Assembly: GCA_016195085.1 (NCBI GenBank)
Contig: JACQAG010000026.1
Coordinates: forward strand, 1-64,000
DNA length: 64,000 nt
Direction of reading: 5' to 3'
Source: Pseudomonadota bacterium
GTDB taxonomy: Bacteria > Pseudomonadota > Alphaproteobacteria > SHVZ01
Shown: positions 34,310-42,454 of the stretch, piece after piece
How positions within the stretch are numbered: the first letter of the stretch is position 1
How the letters are laid out: each line of letters starts with the position of its first letter
Translations under genes and position numbers: made by a program
Notes under the pieces: generated by a model
What the model was told of the DNA's origin: nothing
Database searches by the model: none
What the model saw: only the letters and a program-made list of their open reading frames with translations

Positions 34310-35251
34310 ATGAAGCGAGGCGCCACCATCCTAGCCGGCGCCAGCGGGATGCTCGGATCGGCGGTCCTCGAATCTCTCTTAGGAGAAGACGCCGAGGTCG
34401 TGGCCCTTTACCGGGCGAATCGCCCGCAGCGGCGCCGGCCGGACGCGCGGCCGAATCTCCGCGCGATCGAGGTGCCTTCCTTCGAGCTGGACATCTTGCG
34501 GCGCGCGCTCGCGGGCATCCGCGCCGAAGTCATCGTGAATTGCGCCGGATCCGGCGTCGACCCCAACGAGCGGGACCCCGGGAGCCTGTGGCAAGGCAAT
34601 GTGCGGCTCGTTGCGATGCTCCTCGATTTTGCCGCCGCGGCCAAGGTTCCGCGCGTCATTCACACTGGCTCAGAGGCGGAGTACGGGCGCGCTGCGCCGG
34701 GGGATCTCGTGACCGAAGGTCATCCGATTCTGCCATTCACGGAATATGGAGCGGCGAAGGCCGCCTCGGTCGCCTATGCCGCCGCCTCGGCGCAATCCCT
34801 CGGCATCGCGCTTCTGGTCTTGCGGCCATTCTACGTCTTTGGTTCTGGCGAACGGTCGCATAGATTGCTACCTTCGATCGCTGCTGCAGGACGGAATGGC
34901 CGACCGCTGCCGATGAGTAGAGGCGACCAACAGCGGGACTTTCTATGTGCGGAGGATGCGGCACGGGCGTATGTCGCTGCGATCGCCGCGCCATGGCCCG
35001 ATCGCGTGACGGTCTGCAATCTCTGCTCCGGCCAGGCGCGAACGATCCGCGAGGTTGGCGAGTTGGCTGCCCGAATGCTCGGTCTTTCGTCTGAGCTCTT
35101 GCAATGGGGGGCGGCGGCGTATCGGGAGACCGACACCCCTTGGCTCGTGGGCAATCCGTCGCGCATCGAGGCGGTCACGGGCTGGAGACCGGCGCTAACG
35201 CTGGAGCAGGGGATCGAGCGGTGGATGAGCGGACAAGAGCCGCCTCAGTGA
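34310..35251 (+). CDS. NAD-dependent epimerase/reductase (extended SDR)
   Basis: The 313-residue protein has the cofactor motif AGASGMLGSAVL (residues 9-20), HTGSEAEYG, the catalytic YGAAK and RDFLCAEDAARAYV. It begins the plus-strand operon that makes a CDP-hexose and, given its position next to RfbF and RfbG, may reduce or epimerise the CDP-4-keto-6-deoxyhexose, as AbeA/Prt/Tyv-type enzymes do. Its GTGA overlap with the following GT2 gene shows translational coupling. The specific reaction is unknown. Confidence 0.85.
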   Translation: MKRGATILAGASGMLGSAVLESLLGEDAEVVALYRANRPQRRRPDARPNLRAIEVPSFELDILRRALAGIRAEVIVNCAGSGVDPNERDPGSLWQGNVRLVAMLLDFAAAAKVPRVIHTGSEAEYGRAAPGDLVTEGHPILPFTEYGAAKAASVAYAAASAQSLGIALLVLRPFYVFGSGERSHRLLPSIAAAGRNGRPLPMSRGDQQRDFLCAEDAARAYVAAIAAPWPDRVTVCNLCSGQARTIREVGELAARMLGLSSELLQWGAAAYRETDTPWLVGNPSRIEAVTGWRPALTLEQGIERWMSGQEPPQ

Positions 35252-36267
35252 AGCGGCGAAAGATCTCGGTGGTGATCCCGGTGCTCGATGAAGCGGAGAA
35301 CATCGAGCCGGCTTATGGGCGTACGCGGTCGGTCCTCGCCACGATCGAGGATCGATATGACTGGGAGATCGTCTTCACCGACAACTGCAGTTCCGATGGC
35401 ACTTTCCAAAGGCTGACGAGCTTGGCCGAGCGCGATCCGCGCGTTCGGGTGTTCCGGTTCTCTCGAAACTTCGGCTTTCAAAATTCCGTTCTCGCCGGCT
35501 TCCTGCAAAGCCAGGGGGACGCGGCGATCCAGCTCGACTGCGATCTGCAGGATCCTCCGGAGATGATCGTCGATTTCCTGCGGTTGTGGGAGGGTGGCTA
35601 CAAGGTCGTCTACGGTATCCGTCGCCGCCGCATGGAATCTCCCTTGCTGAATGGGATGCGGCGAGCATTCTATCGCCTCATAGATTACCTGTCGGAAGAC
35701 CGGCTGCCGCATGACGCAGGCGATTTCCGATTGATCGACCGCACCATCATCGACCTTCTGGGCCAATTCGCCGGGCGGCAGCCCTATCTGCGCGGCACGA
35801 TCGCTCAGCTCGGGTTCCGGCAGATCGGGATCGAGTATGATCGTGCCGCCCGCGAACGCGGCGAAACCAAATTTTCCCTCGGACGCTATCTCCTGCTCGC
35901 CATCGACGGCATCACCAGCCATTCGATGGTGCCGCTCAGGGCCGCGAGCGCGTTCGGGCTCATCGCCTTCGCAATGAGCATGATCGCTAGCGTAGTCTAC
36001 CTCCTCATCTATTTCTTCACCGATCGATCGAGGTGGCCGACCGGCTTCATCAGCTTGGCGCTGTTGATGTTCATCTCGCTTGGCTTGAATTCCATCTTCC
36101 TCGGCATCCTCGGCGAGTATGTGGCGCGAATCTTCGTACATGTGAAGCCGCGGCCAATCGCGATCATCGAGACCGCGCTCAATGATCCGACGCCCTCAGG
36201 TGCTGTTGTGAGCGCCGGGGTGCGTCCGGTCGATGCGACCTCGAGCGGTCGGACATCGGCGTCATAG
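35248..36267 (+). CDS. GT2 glycosyltransferase, polyprenyl-phosphate hexose synthase type (GtrB/DPM-like)
   Basis: The 339-residue protein starts at a GTG overlapping the SDR stop. ISVVIPVLDEAENIEP, FTDNCSSDGT and IQLDCDLQDPPEMI are the GT-A motifs, the last holding the DxD-like metal site. Two C-terminal hydrophobic segments (ASAFGLIAFAMSMIASVVYL and ISLALLMFISLGLNSIFLGI) anchor it in the membrane, as in GtrB and ArnC. Such enzymes load a sugar onto undecaprenyl phosphate for use on the periplasmic side. The nearby membrane proteins could be partner transferases or flippases. Confidence 0.87.
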   Translation: MKRRKISVVIPVLDEAENIEPAYGRTRSVLATIEDRYDWEIVFTDNCSSDGTFQRLTSLAERDPRVRVFRFSRNFGFQNSVLAGFLQSQGDAAIQLDCDLQDPPEMIVDFLRLWEGGYKVVYGIRRRRMESPLLNGMRRAFYRLIDYLSEDRLPHDAGDFRLIDRTIIDLLGQFAGRQPYLRGTIAQLGFRQIGIEYDRAARERGETKFSLGRYLLLAIDGITSHSMVPLRAASAFGLIAFAMSMIASVVYLLIYFFTDRSRWPTGFISLALLMFISLGLNSIFLGILGEYVARIFVHVKPRPIAIIETALNDPTPSGAVVSAGVRPVDATSSGRTSAS

Positions 36268-36285
36268 AATGACGCCGACCGAAGC

Positions 36286-36300
36286 AGGATATCGACCATT
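36286..36300 (+). promoter_or_regulatory. Ribosome binding site in front of a putative ATT start codon
   Basis: AGGA at 36286-36289, an 8-base spacer and ATT at 36298-36300. There is no ATG, GTG or TTG in this frame between the stop at 36265-36267 and a TTG at 36337, which lies inside the nucleotide-binding loop. This makes ATT the likely start of RfbF unless a base is missing from the sequence. Confidence 0.45.
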
Positions 36301-37068
36301 CGCGCCGTAATCCTAGCGGGAGGTCTTGGCTCGCGCTTGAGCGAGGAGACGTCCCGCATCCCAAAGCCGATGGTCGAGATCGGCGGCAAGCCGATCATCT
36401 GGCACATCATGAAGATCTTCGCCCACCACGGCATCAACGACTTCATCGTTTGCCTTGGGTACAAAGGGCACTTGATCAAGCAGTATTTTGCCGAATATCG
36501 GCTCCATAGCGGCGACGTGACGATCGATCTCGCACGCGGCGAAGTCGAGCATCATCGGCATTCCTCCGAGCCTTGGCGCGTCACGCTGGTCGATACCGGC
36601 ATCGAAACCGGCACCGGCGGCCGCCTCAAGCAGATCGGCGAGCATCTAGGTTCGGACCGGTTCTGCATGACCTATGGCGACGGCTTGAGCGACGTCGACA
36701 TCTCCAAGCTCATCGAATTCCACGATCGGCACGGCAAACTGGCGACGATCACCGCGGTGTCGCCACCCGCTCGGTTCGGCTCACTCGAGATCGAGGACGA
36801 ATTCGTTGCCAAGTTTCAGGAGAAGCCCGCCGGCGCGAACGCCTGGATCAATGGCGGCTTCTTCGTGCTGGAGCGGGCGGCGCTCGACTACGTCGCCGGA
36901 CCCGCCATGATGTGGGAACAGGAGCCGCTGCGGAGACTATCCGAAGACCGTCAGTTGATGGCTTATCGTCATCGGGGATTCTGGCATCCGATGGACACGC
37001 TTCGTGAGAAGCAGATCCTCGATGCGTTGTGGCGGGACGGCGGAGCGCCATGGAAGGTATGGCGGTGA
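36298..37068 (+). CDS. rfbF: Glucose-1-phosphate cytidylyltransferase
   Basis: Read from ATT at 36298 the protein is 256 residues, the normal size of RfbF/DdhA, and begins (M)RAVILAGGLGSRLSEETS followed by PKPMVEIGGKPIIWHIMKI, the family signature. FCMTYGDGLSDVDI holds the metal site; HRGFWHPMDTLREK is typical of the C-terminus. It makes CDP-glucose from CTP and glucose-1-phosphate. A canonical start would begin only at 36337 and would delete the catalytic GG loop. Alternatively an ATG at 36269 in another frame was the original start and a one-base indel separates it. The gene precedes the CDP-glucose 4,6-dehydratase. Confidence 0.9.
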   Translation: MRAVILAGGLGSRLSEETSRIPKPMVEIGGKPIIWHIMKIFAHHGINDFIVCLGYKGHLIKQYFAEYRLHSGDVTIDLARGEVEHHRHSSEPWRVTLVDTGIETGTGGRLKQIGEHLGSDRFCMTYGDGLSDVDISKLIEFHDRHGKLATITAVSPPARFGSLEIEDEFVAKFQEKPAGANAWINGGFFVLERAALDYVAGPAMMWEQEPLRRLSEDRQLMAYRHRGFWHPMDTLREKQILDALWRDGGAPWKVWR

Positions 37069-37115
37069 GGCGGCGAGCGGCGGCGATGCGATGCGGCCGC
37101 CGGAGCGACAGCTAG

Positions 37116-38210
37116 GTGGAGAACGGGTTTTTCCCCACGCGCGCCTTCTGGGAAAAGCGCAGGGTATTCGTCACCGGGCATACCGGATTCAAAGGGGCGT
37201 GGCTGTGCATGTGGCTGAGAGAGCTCGGTGCCGTCGTCACCGGTTACGCGCTCGCGCCGTCGTCCCGTCCGAACATGTATGACGCGGTTCGCCTGGACAC
37301 AGGAGTAACGAGCCTGATCGGGGACATCCGCGCCCGCGGCACGCTCGAGCAGGCGTTGGAATCCGCCCGTCCGGAGATAGTCTTCCATCTGGCGGCGCAG
37401 CCTCTGGTGCGAGAAGCCTATGCGAGCCCGCTCGAGACGATCGAGGTCAACGTGCAGGGCACGGCCAACGTGCTCCATGCCTGTCGGACCCTTCCCGATC
37501 TTCGATCGGTGGTCGTCGTGACCAGCGACAAGTGCTACCGGGAAGGGTCGGATCCGCACCCATTCGCCGAAGACGATCCCCTCGGCGGACGCGATCCGTA
37601 CAGCGCCAGCAAGGCATGCGCTGAGATCGTGACGGCTGCGTTTCGAGCCTCGTTCTTCACACGGCGAAGCGGAAGCCGCAAAGCGGCTGCCGTGGCTTCT
37701 GCGCGGGCAGGGAATGTCATCGGTGGCGGCGATTGGGCCAAGGATCGTATCGTGCCTGACCTCGTTCGTGCAGCGATGCGGGATGGTGTTGCCGTCATTC
37801 GCAATCCCCAGGCGATCCGGCCCTGGCAGCATGTTCTCGATCCCCTTGCAGGGTATCTGATGCTGGCGAGAGCAGCCTCGAGCGACGGTGCCGTCTATTC
37901 GGAGAGCTTCAATTTTGGGCCGGGTTCCGCAGACGTTGCCACGGTCGATCGCCTCGTCGAGGAATTTTCGCGCCGGTGGAGCAGCCCGCTGCGCCGGGAA
38001 CACAGAGCCGAGCCTTCCGCACCCGAAGAGGCGCCGGTGCTCATTCTCGATGCCGGGAAAGCCCGCAAGCGCCTAGGATGGCACCCGCGGCTTGACCTCG
38101 CTCAGGCGATTGAGCTGACGGTGGCGTGGTACGAGGCCAGCCTCGCACGGCAGGACATGGCCGAGCATACGAGGCGCCAGATCGCGGGGTATACTGCGAG
38201 CGCGTCGTAG
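37116..38210 (+). CDS. rfbG: CDP-glucose 4,6-dehydratase
   Basis: The 364-residue SDR has VFVTGHTGFKGAWLCMWL (17-34), the GHTGFKG form specific to CDP-glucose 4,6-dehydratases, and FHLAAQPLVREAY. VTSDKCYRE and the catalytic YSASKACAE follow, then RAGNVIGGGDWAKDRIVPD. It converts CDP-glucose to CDP-4-keto-6-deoxyglucose, the entry to CDP-3,6-dideoxyhexoses and branched deoxysugars. GTG 37116 is the start, with CGGAG about 10 bases before. The E1 dehydratase RfbH, needed for 3,6-dideoxy sugars, is not in the window, so the product may be a C-methylated or plain 6-deoxy sugar. Confidence 0.92.
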   Translation: MENGFFPTRAFWEKRRVFVTGHTGFKGAWLCMWLRELGAVVTGYALAPSSRPNMYDAVRLDTGVTSLIGDIRARGTLEQALESARPEIVFHLAAQPLVREAYASPLETIEVNVQGTANVLHACRTLPDLRSVVVVTSDKCYREGSDPHPFAEDDPLGGRDPYSASKACAEIVTAAFRASFFTRRSGSRKAAAVASARAGNVIGGGDWAKDRIVPDLVRAAMRDGVAVIRNPQAIRPWQHVLDPLAGYLMLARAASSDGAVYSESFNFGPGSADVATVDRLVEEFSRRWSSPLRREHRAEPSAPEEAPVLILDAGKARKRLGWHPRLDLAQAIELTVAWYEASLARQDMAEHTRRQIAGYTASAS

Positions 38211-38236
38211 AGACAGGAGGGAGGAGAAGCGCAGAA

Positions 38237-38777
38237 ATGTCCAGTGCGGAGCAAGGTGGCTCGCGCGGAATGGCTGAAGGCTCCGCGCCGCTTCCTTACG
38301 GCGCCGACTTCTATCGCTACCTCGATGCCGGGTCGCTTTCCTCGGCACGGCCGATCGTGCCGCTGCTTAAGCGGCATTTGAATCCTCAAAGCGTCCTGGA
38401 TGTGGGCTGCGGACGCGGCGCCTGGCTGTCCGTCTGGCGCCGAACGGGGGTGTCAGATGTCTTCGGCGTCGACGGTGCGCACGTGGATTTGGACGCATTG
38501 CTCGTCCCGCGCCAAACCTTCGCGAGTCATGACCAACACGTTTCTTTTTGCAAGGGACGATGCCGCCGCCGTCCTGCCGCCCGCGGTCGCCGAGACCCTG
38601 ATCCCCCGCGGCGCCAAGGCGCGGGACTATGCCGATTGGCGTTGGCGGCTGCGTTGCCGTTTGCTGGCTCCGCTGCCGCCACGCCTGGTTACGCTGCTCT
38701 CGCGGGCGCATTTTTGGCTAATAATGGGCTTGCCGCTGCGACGGGCGAGTCGCGTGTCTCACCGTATCGGACCGTGA
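38237..38777 (+). pseudogene. Methyltransferase with internal deletion and frame change
   Basis: An ATG at 38237 with GGAGGAGAAG upstream opens a methyltransferase: YGADFYRYLDAGSL, then SVLDVGCGRGAWLSVW and VFGVDGAHVDLDALLVPRQ. At about 38530 this frame loses meaning. In another frame the sequence resumes with NTFLFARDDAAAVLPPAV and a basic C-terminus ending at the TGA at 38775-38777. In intact relatives I know, a stretch of about 100 residues containing the rest of the SAM domain separates the HD and NTFLF-type segments. Both ends are thus present and the middle is missing. The final GTGA overlap with the next gene is preserved. It is unlikely to be active. Confidence 0.66.
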
Positions 38778-39679
38778 AGCGAGCGGAAGGAGCGTCCGCC
38801 GGGTTTTCCGCGGCGCAGTATGCCGAGGCCTACTCGGAGGGCGTCGAGCGGCACTTCTGGAATGCCGCGCGCAACCGGATCATCGCATCCGAGCTCGGCA
38901 AGGTTGCGCGCGGTTCGGGCCCATTGGGCAAGATTCTGGAAATCGGCTGCGGTGCCGGAGTGGTGGTGCGTCATCTGCGGCAACGCGGCTTCGACTGCCA
39001 TGGCGCCGAATTGGCGGCCGCACCCATCGCCGCCGATCTGAAGCCGTTCATCGCAACGAACGTCGATGCAACGACCCTCGATCCATCATTTAGAGAATCG
39101 ATCGGCACGATCTTGCTCCTGGACGTCATCGAGCATGTCGAGGTCCCCGTTCAGTTCCTCCGCGGCATCCTCGCGGCATTCCCCATGGCGCGGCGCGTGC
39201 TCTTGACCGTGCCGGCGCGCCGGGAGCTCTGGTCCAACTATGACGAGCACTACGGCCACTATCGCCGCTACGATATGCGCTCGCTCCGGGCCTTCATTCG
39301 CGATGCTGATCTTCGCCTCGAGCGCGCTGCCTATCTATTCCACGCGCTCTACCCGGCGATGTTGCTGAACCGTCTCACCCGGCGCGCCCGTACCGTCGTG
39401 ATCGAGCCGCCGCGCCATGAGCGCGTTCATCGATTGCTGGCTGTCTTGTTTGCGTGGGAGGCGAGACTGCTTCCGGCAGCGCTTCCGGGAACCTCGATCC
39501 TTGCCGTCGCATGCCGCGGCGCCAGTGCGTTAGACAACGTCGAATCGACACCTCGTCCGAATCGGCCATGGGCGTGTTGCCGTATGGCCGCATCTGATAT
39601 GGTGGTTAGATGGATCTCTCCGTCGTCATCCCGATTTTCAACGAAGTTGAAAGCCTTCCCCCGCTCGCTGAAAAGTTGA
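38774..39679 (+). CDS. Class I SAM-dependent methyltransferase
   Basis: The protein of 301 residues starts at GTG 38774, coupled to the preceding remnant. Motif I is ILEIGCGAGVVVRHL; LLLDVIEHVEVPVQFLRG, LLTVPARRELWSNYDEHYGHYRRY and SILAVACRG follow, the Methyltransf_23 layout. The family-like part ends at about residue 255. The last ~45 residues are encoded by repeat copy B and by the first 70 bases of the next gene in another frame, so the C-terminus looks acquired by insertion of the repeat. A similar protein lies at 44335-45087. The substrate is unknown. Confidence 0.8.
   Translation: MKRAEGASAGFSAAQYAEAYSEGVERHFWNAARNRIIASELGKVARGSGPLGKILEIGCGAGVVVRHLRQRGFDCHGAELAAAPIAADLKPFIATNVDATTLDPSFRESIGTILLLDVIEHVEVPVQFLRGILAAFPMARRVLLTVPARRELWSNYDEHYGHYRRYDMRSLRAFIRDADLRLERAAYLFHALYPAMLLNRLTRRARTVVIEPPRHERVHRLLAVLFAWEARLLPAALPGTSILAVACRGASALDNVESTPRPNRPWACCRMAASDMVVRWISPSSSRFSTKLKAFPRSLKS
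39527..39600 (+). repeat. 75-bp repeat, copy B, overlapping a gene end
   Basis: Near-identical to 30560-30634. It overlaps the 3' end of the methyltransferase gene and ends 10 bases before the GT2 start at 39610. TTGCCG at 39577-39582 and TATGGT at 39598-39603, again 15 bases apart, occupy the positions of the promoter-like boxes of copy A. Confidence 0.65.
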
Positions 39680-40563
39680 GCAGCGCGCTCCGCGATCTGC
39701 GGAAGAGCTACGAGGTCATCTTCGTCGACGACGGCAGCACGGATGGAAGCGACAAGGCTCTGCGCCGGATCTGCGGTGCCGATCCAAATTTGAGGTTTAT
39801 CAGCCTGTCGCGCAACTTCGGACAGACTGCGGCGATATCTGCGGGCATCGATAGTGCGAAGGGCGACATTCTCGTGCTCATGGACGGCGATCTGCAGAAC
39901 GATCCCGCCGACATCGGTCTGCTGCTCAATGGAGTGGCAGAGGGGTTCGATGTCGTGTCTGGGTGGCGCAAGGATCGCAAGGATCCATTCTTGACGCGGC
40001 GATTGCCCAGTATCGTCGCCAATGCGTTGCTGTCCCGCCTCACCGGCCTGCGCCTGCATGACTTCGGCTGCACGCTCAAGGCCTATCGCCGGGAGGTTCT
40101 GGAGGGGGTGCGTCTCTACGGCGAGATGCACCGATTCATTCCCGTCTATGCGCATTGGCAGGGTGGACGCGTTACCGAAGTGGTCGTGACCCATCATCGG
40201 CGCCAGCAGGGCCGCTCGAAATACGGTCTCGAGCGGATCGGCAAGGTCGTGCTCGACGTCATCGTCATGACCTTTCTCGGGCATCACCTGGTGAAGCCGA
40301 TTTACACCTTTGGTTTCGCTGGGTTCCTGTTCTTGGCGTTGTCCGCCCTGATCGTGACGGCGATGATCGTGCTCAAGCTGTTCTTCGGCGTCTACATGAT
40401 CCAGACGCCGCTGCCCGTTCTGGCGGCGATGATGTTCATCACCGGCATCATCAACCTGCTTTTGGGCATCATCGCCGAGATCAATATCCGCACATACTTC
40501 GAGTCTCAGGGGAAGAAGACCTATTCCCTGCGCACGCGCGTCAACTCCGAAGACCGTGCTTGA
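39610..40563 (+). CDS. GT2 glycosyltransferase, polyprenyl-phosphate type (ArnC/GtrB-like)
   Basis: The 317-residue protein has LSVVIPIFNEVESLPPL, VIFVDDGSTDGS, LVLMDGDLQNDPADI and LHDFGCTLKAYRREVL, the standard DPM/ArnC motifs. Two C-terminal membrane helices follow (FAGFLFLALSALIVTAMIVL and LAAMMFITGIINLLLGII). It probably makes undecaprenyl-phosphate-linked sugar. It is the second such enzyme in this operon, so two lipid-linked sugars may be made. It shares one base with the asparagine-synthase-like gene (TGATG). Confidence 0.9.
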   Translation: MDLSVVIPIFNEVESLPPLAEKLSSALRDLRKSYEVIFVDDGSTDGSDKALRRICGADPNLRFISLSRNFGQTAAISAGIDSAKGDILVLMDGDLQNDPADIGLLLNGVAEGFDVVSGWRKDRKDPFLTRRLPSIVANALLSRLTGLRLHDFGCTLKAYRREVLEGVRLYGEMHRFIPVYAHWQGGRVTEVVVTHHRRQQGRSKYGLERIGKVVLDVIVMTFLGHHLVKPIYTFGFAGFLFLALSALIVTAMIVLKLFFGVYMIQTPLPVLAAMMFITGIINLLLGIIAEINIRTYFESQGKKTYSLRTRVNSEDRA

Positions 40564-42413
40564 TGTGCGGTATCGCGGGCTTCGTGGGCGAGGGCGAGGA
40601 GAGCGATCTCGCCCGGATGCTCCGGGCGCAAGCATACCGCGGTCCGGACGAGGAAGGATCCCGCGTCGATGGCGAGAGCCGTGTCTTCTTCGGCCATCTG
40701 CGTTTGGCGATCGTCGATCTCGCTGGCGGGCGGCAGCCGATGACCACACAGGATGGCCGGCTGTGGGTGACCTTCGGCGGCGAGATCTACAACCACATGG
40801 CCCTTCGTCGCGAGCTGGAAGCGGCGGGCCATCGCTTCCAGACCGATCACTCCGACACCGAAGTATTGCTCCACGGTTACCGTGAATGGGGCGAGGAGCT
40901 GCCGCGGCGCCTCAATGGCATGTTCGCCTTTGCCATTTATGATCGGGATCAAAAGCGGCTGTTTCTCGCTCGCGACCGATTTGGCGAGAAGCCGCTGTTC
41001 TATTTCGTCGGGCAGCACCTCTTCGCCTTCGCCTCCGAGATCAAGGCCCTAAGACGGCACCGGAGCATCGACACCGCGATCGACGGAGAGGCCGTTCGCA
41101 AGTTTCTCGCTTACGGCTTCATGCCGGCCCCTTACGGCCTCTATAAGAACATCTTCAAGCTGCCGCAGGGAAGCTGGCTCAGTCATGGCTTGGGCGACCG
41201 CGAGCCGCGTGTGGTCCGCTATTGGCGGTATCGAGTCGAGCCCGATCCCACCCTCGCACGCCGGAGCGTCGACGATCTCGCGGCCGAGCTCTCCGGCCTC
41301 CTGCGCGAGGCCGTGCGGAGCCGGCTCATGGCCGACGTGCCCTTGGGCATATTCCTCTCGGGCGGCTTGGATTCCACCGCCGTGCTGGCATTGGCCGCGG
41401 CGGCGCGGCCGGACAATGCAGTCAAATCCTTCAGCATCGGCTTCGCGGAGCCATCCTACGATGAAACGTCCTGGGCACGGCTCGCCAGCAGGGCGATCGG
41501 CAGCGAGCATTCCGAAGAGATGCTGTCGCTGGATGCGGCAAGAGGATTGATACCGCGCCTGCTGCCGAGCGTGAACGAACCGCTCGGCGATCCCTCGATC
41601 CTGCCGACGTATCTGGTCAGTGCCTTCGCCCGGCGATCGGTCAAGGTGGCGCTCAGCGGGGATGGCGGCGATGAGCTTTTCGCCGGATACGATCCCTTCC
41701 TGGCGTTGGCGCCGGCATCGCTCTACCGCGCCCTCGTCCCCCGGTCGCTGCATCGGGCGGTGCGCCTATGCGTGGAGCGATTACCGGTCGCGACCACGCG
41801 CATGAGCCTCTCGTTCCGTGTCCGCCAGACGCTCGCCGGGCTCACCTATCCGCCGAAGCTTTGGAATCCGGTTTGGCTGGCGCCAGGCGATCCGAACGGC
41901 CTTGCGGAGCTGCTGGCGGAACCAGTCGATATCGAAACCGTCTACAGCGAGGCGATCGAGTGCTGGGAGAGCGCGTCGAGCCCAGACCCTGTGGATCGAT
42001 CGTTGGAGTTCTATGGAAATTTTTATTTGCCGGAAGCGGTGCTCACCAAGACGGATCGGGCCTCGATGCAGGCCTCGCTCGAGGTGCGGGCGCCGTTCCT
42101 TGAGAACGATCTCGTCGATTTCGTGCGCCGCCTCCCAAGTCGTTTCAAGCTTCGAGGCGGGCAGCGCAAATATCTCTTTAGGAAGGCGATTGCCGGTTTG
42201 GTTCCAGAGCCGATCCTGAAGCGCGGCAAGCAGGGTTTCGGCATTCCCTTGGTCGCTTGGATGCGAAGCGAATTGAATGAGCCGCCGAGGCCGTGCGCTG
42301 GAGCGCTCGATGCGGCGGTCGTGAAGCGGATTTGGGGCCAGCACCGGACCGGCAAGCGCGACCATGCGCGGATGCTTTGGGCTCTGTTGGCGCTCGAACG
42401 GGCGACGGCTTAG
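40563..42413 (+). CDS. asnB: Glutamine-hydrolysing asparagine synthase-like amidotransferase
   Basis: The 616-residue protein begins MCGIAGF with the N-terminal nucleophile Cys2. The glutaminase domain (~1-210) has RGPDEEGS and FNGMFAFAIYD-like segments. The synthetase domain has FLSGGLDSTAVLALAA (Ser266-Ser271 being the PP-loop) and LSGDGGDELFAGYDP. AsnB homologs in glycan loci often amidate uronic acids or other carboxylated sugars instead of aspartate. The start gives the obligatory Cys2. It closes the plus-strand operon and converges with the minus-strand block at 42455. Confidence 0.9.
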   Translation: MCGIAGFVGEGEESDLARMLRAQAYRGPDEEGSRVDGESRVFFGHLRLAIVDLAGGRQPMTTQDGRLWVTFGGEIYNHMALRRELEAAGHRFQTDHSDTEVLLHGYREWGEELPRRLNGMFAFAIYDRDQKRLFLARDRFGEKPLFYFVGQHLFAFASEIKALRRHRSIDTAIDGEAVRKFLAYGFMPAPYGLYKNIFKLPQGSWLSHGLGDREPRVVRYWRYRVEPDPTLARRSVDDLAAELSGLLREAVRSRLMADVPLGIFLSGGLDSTAVLALAAAARPDNAVKSFSIGFAEPSYDETSWARLASRAIGSEHSEEMLSLDAARGLIPRLLPSVNEPLGDPSILPTYLVSAFARRSVKVALSGDGGDELFAGYDPFLALAPASLYRALVPRSLHRAVRLCVERLPVATTRMSLSFRVRQTLAGLTYPPKLWNPVWLAPGDPNGLAELLAEPVDIETVYSEAIECWESASSPDPVDRSLEFYGNFYLPEAVLTKTDRASMQASLEVRAPFLENDLVDFVRRLPSRFKLRGGQRKYLFRKAIAGLVPEPILKRGKQGFGIPLVAWMRSELNEPPRPCAGALDAAVVKRIWGQHRTGKRDHARMLWALLALERATA

Positions 42414-42454
42414 CCGGCGCCGTTGGCGTGACACCGTCGCCGACGGCCGTTCGA

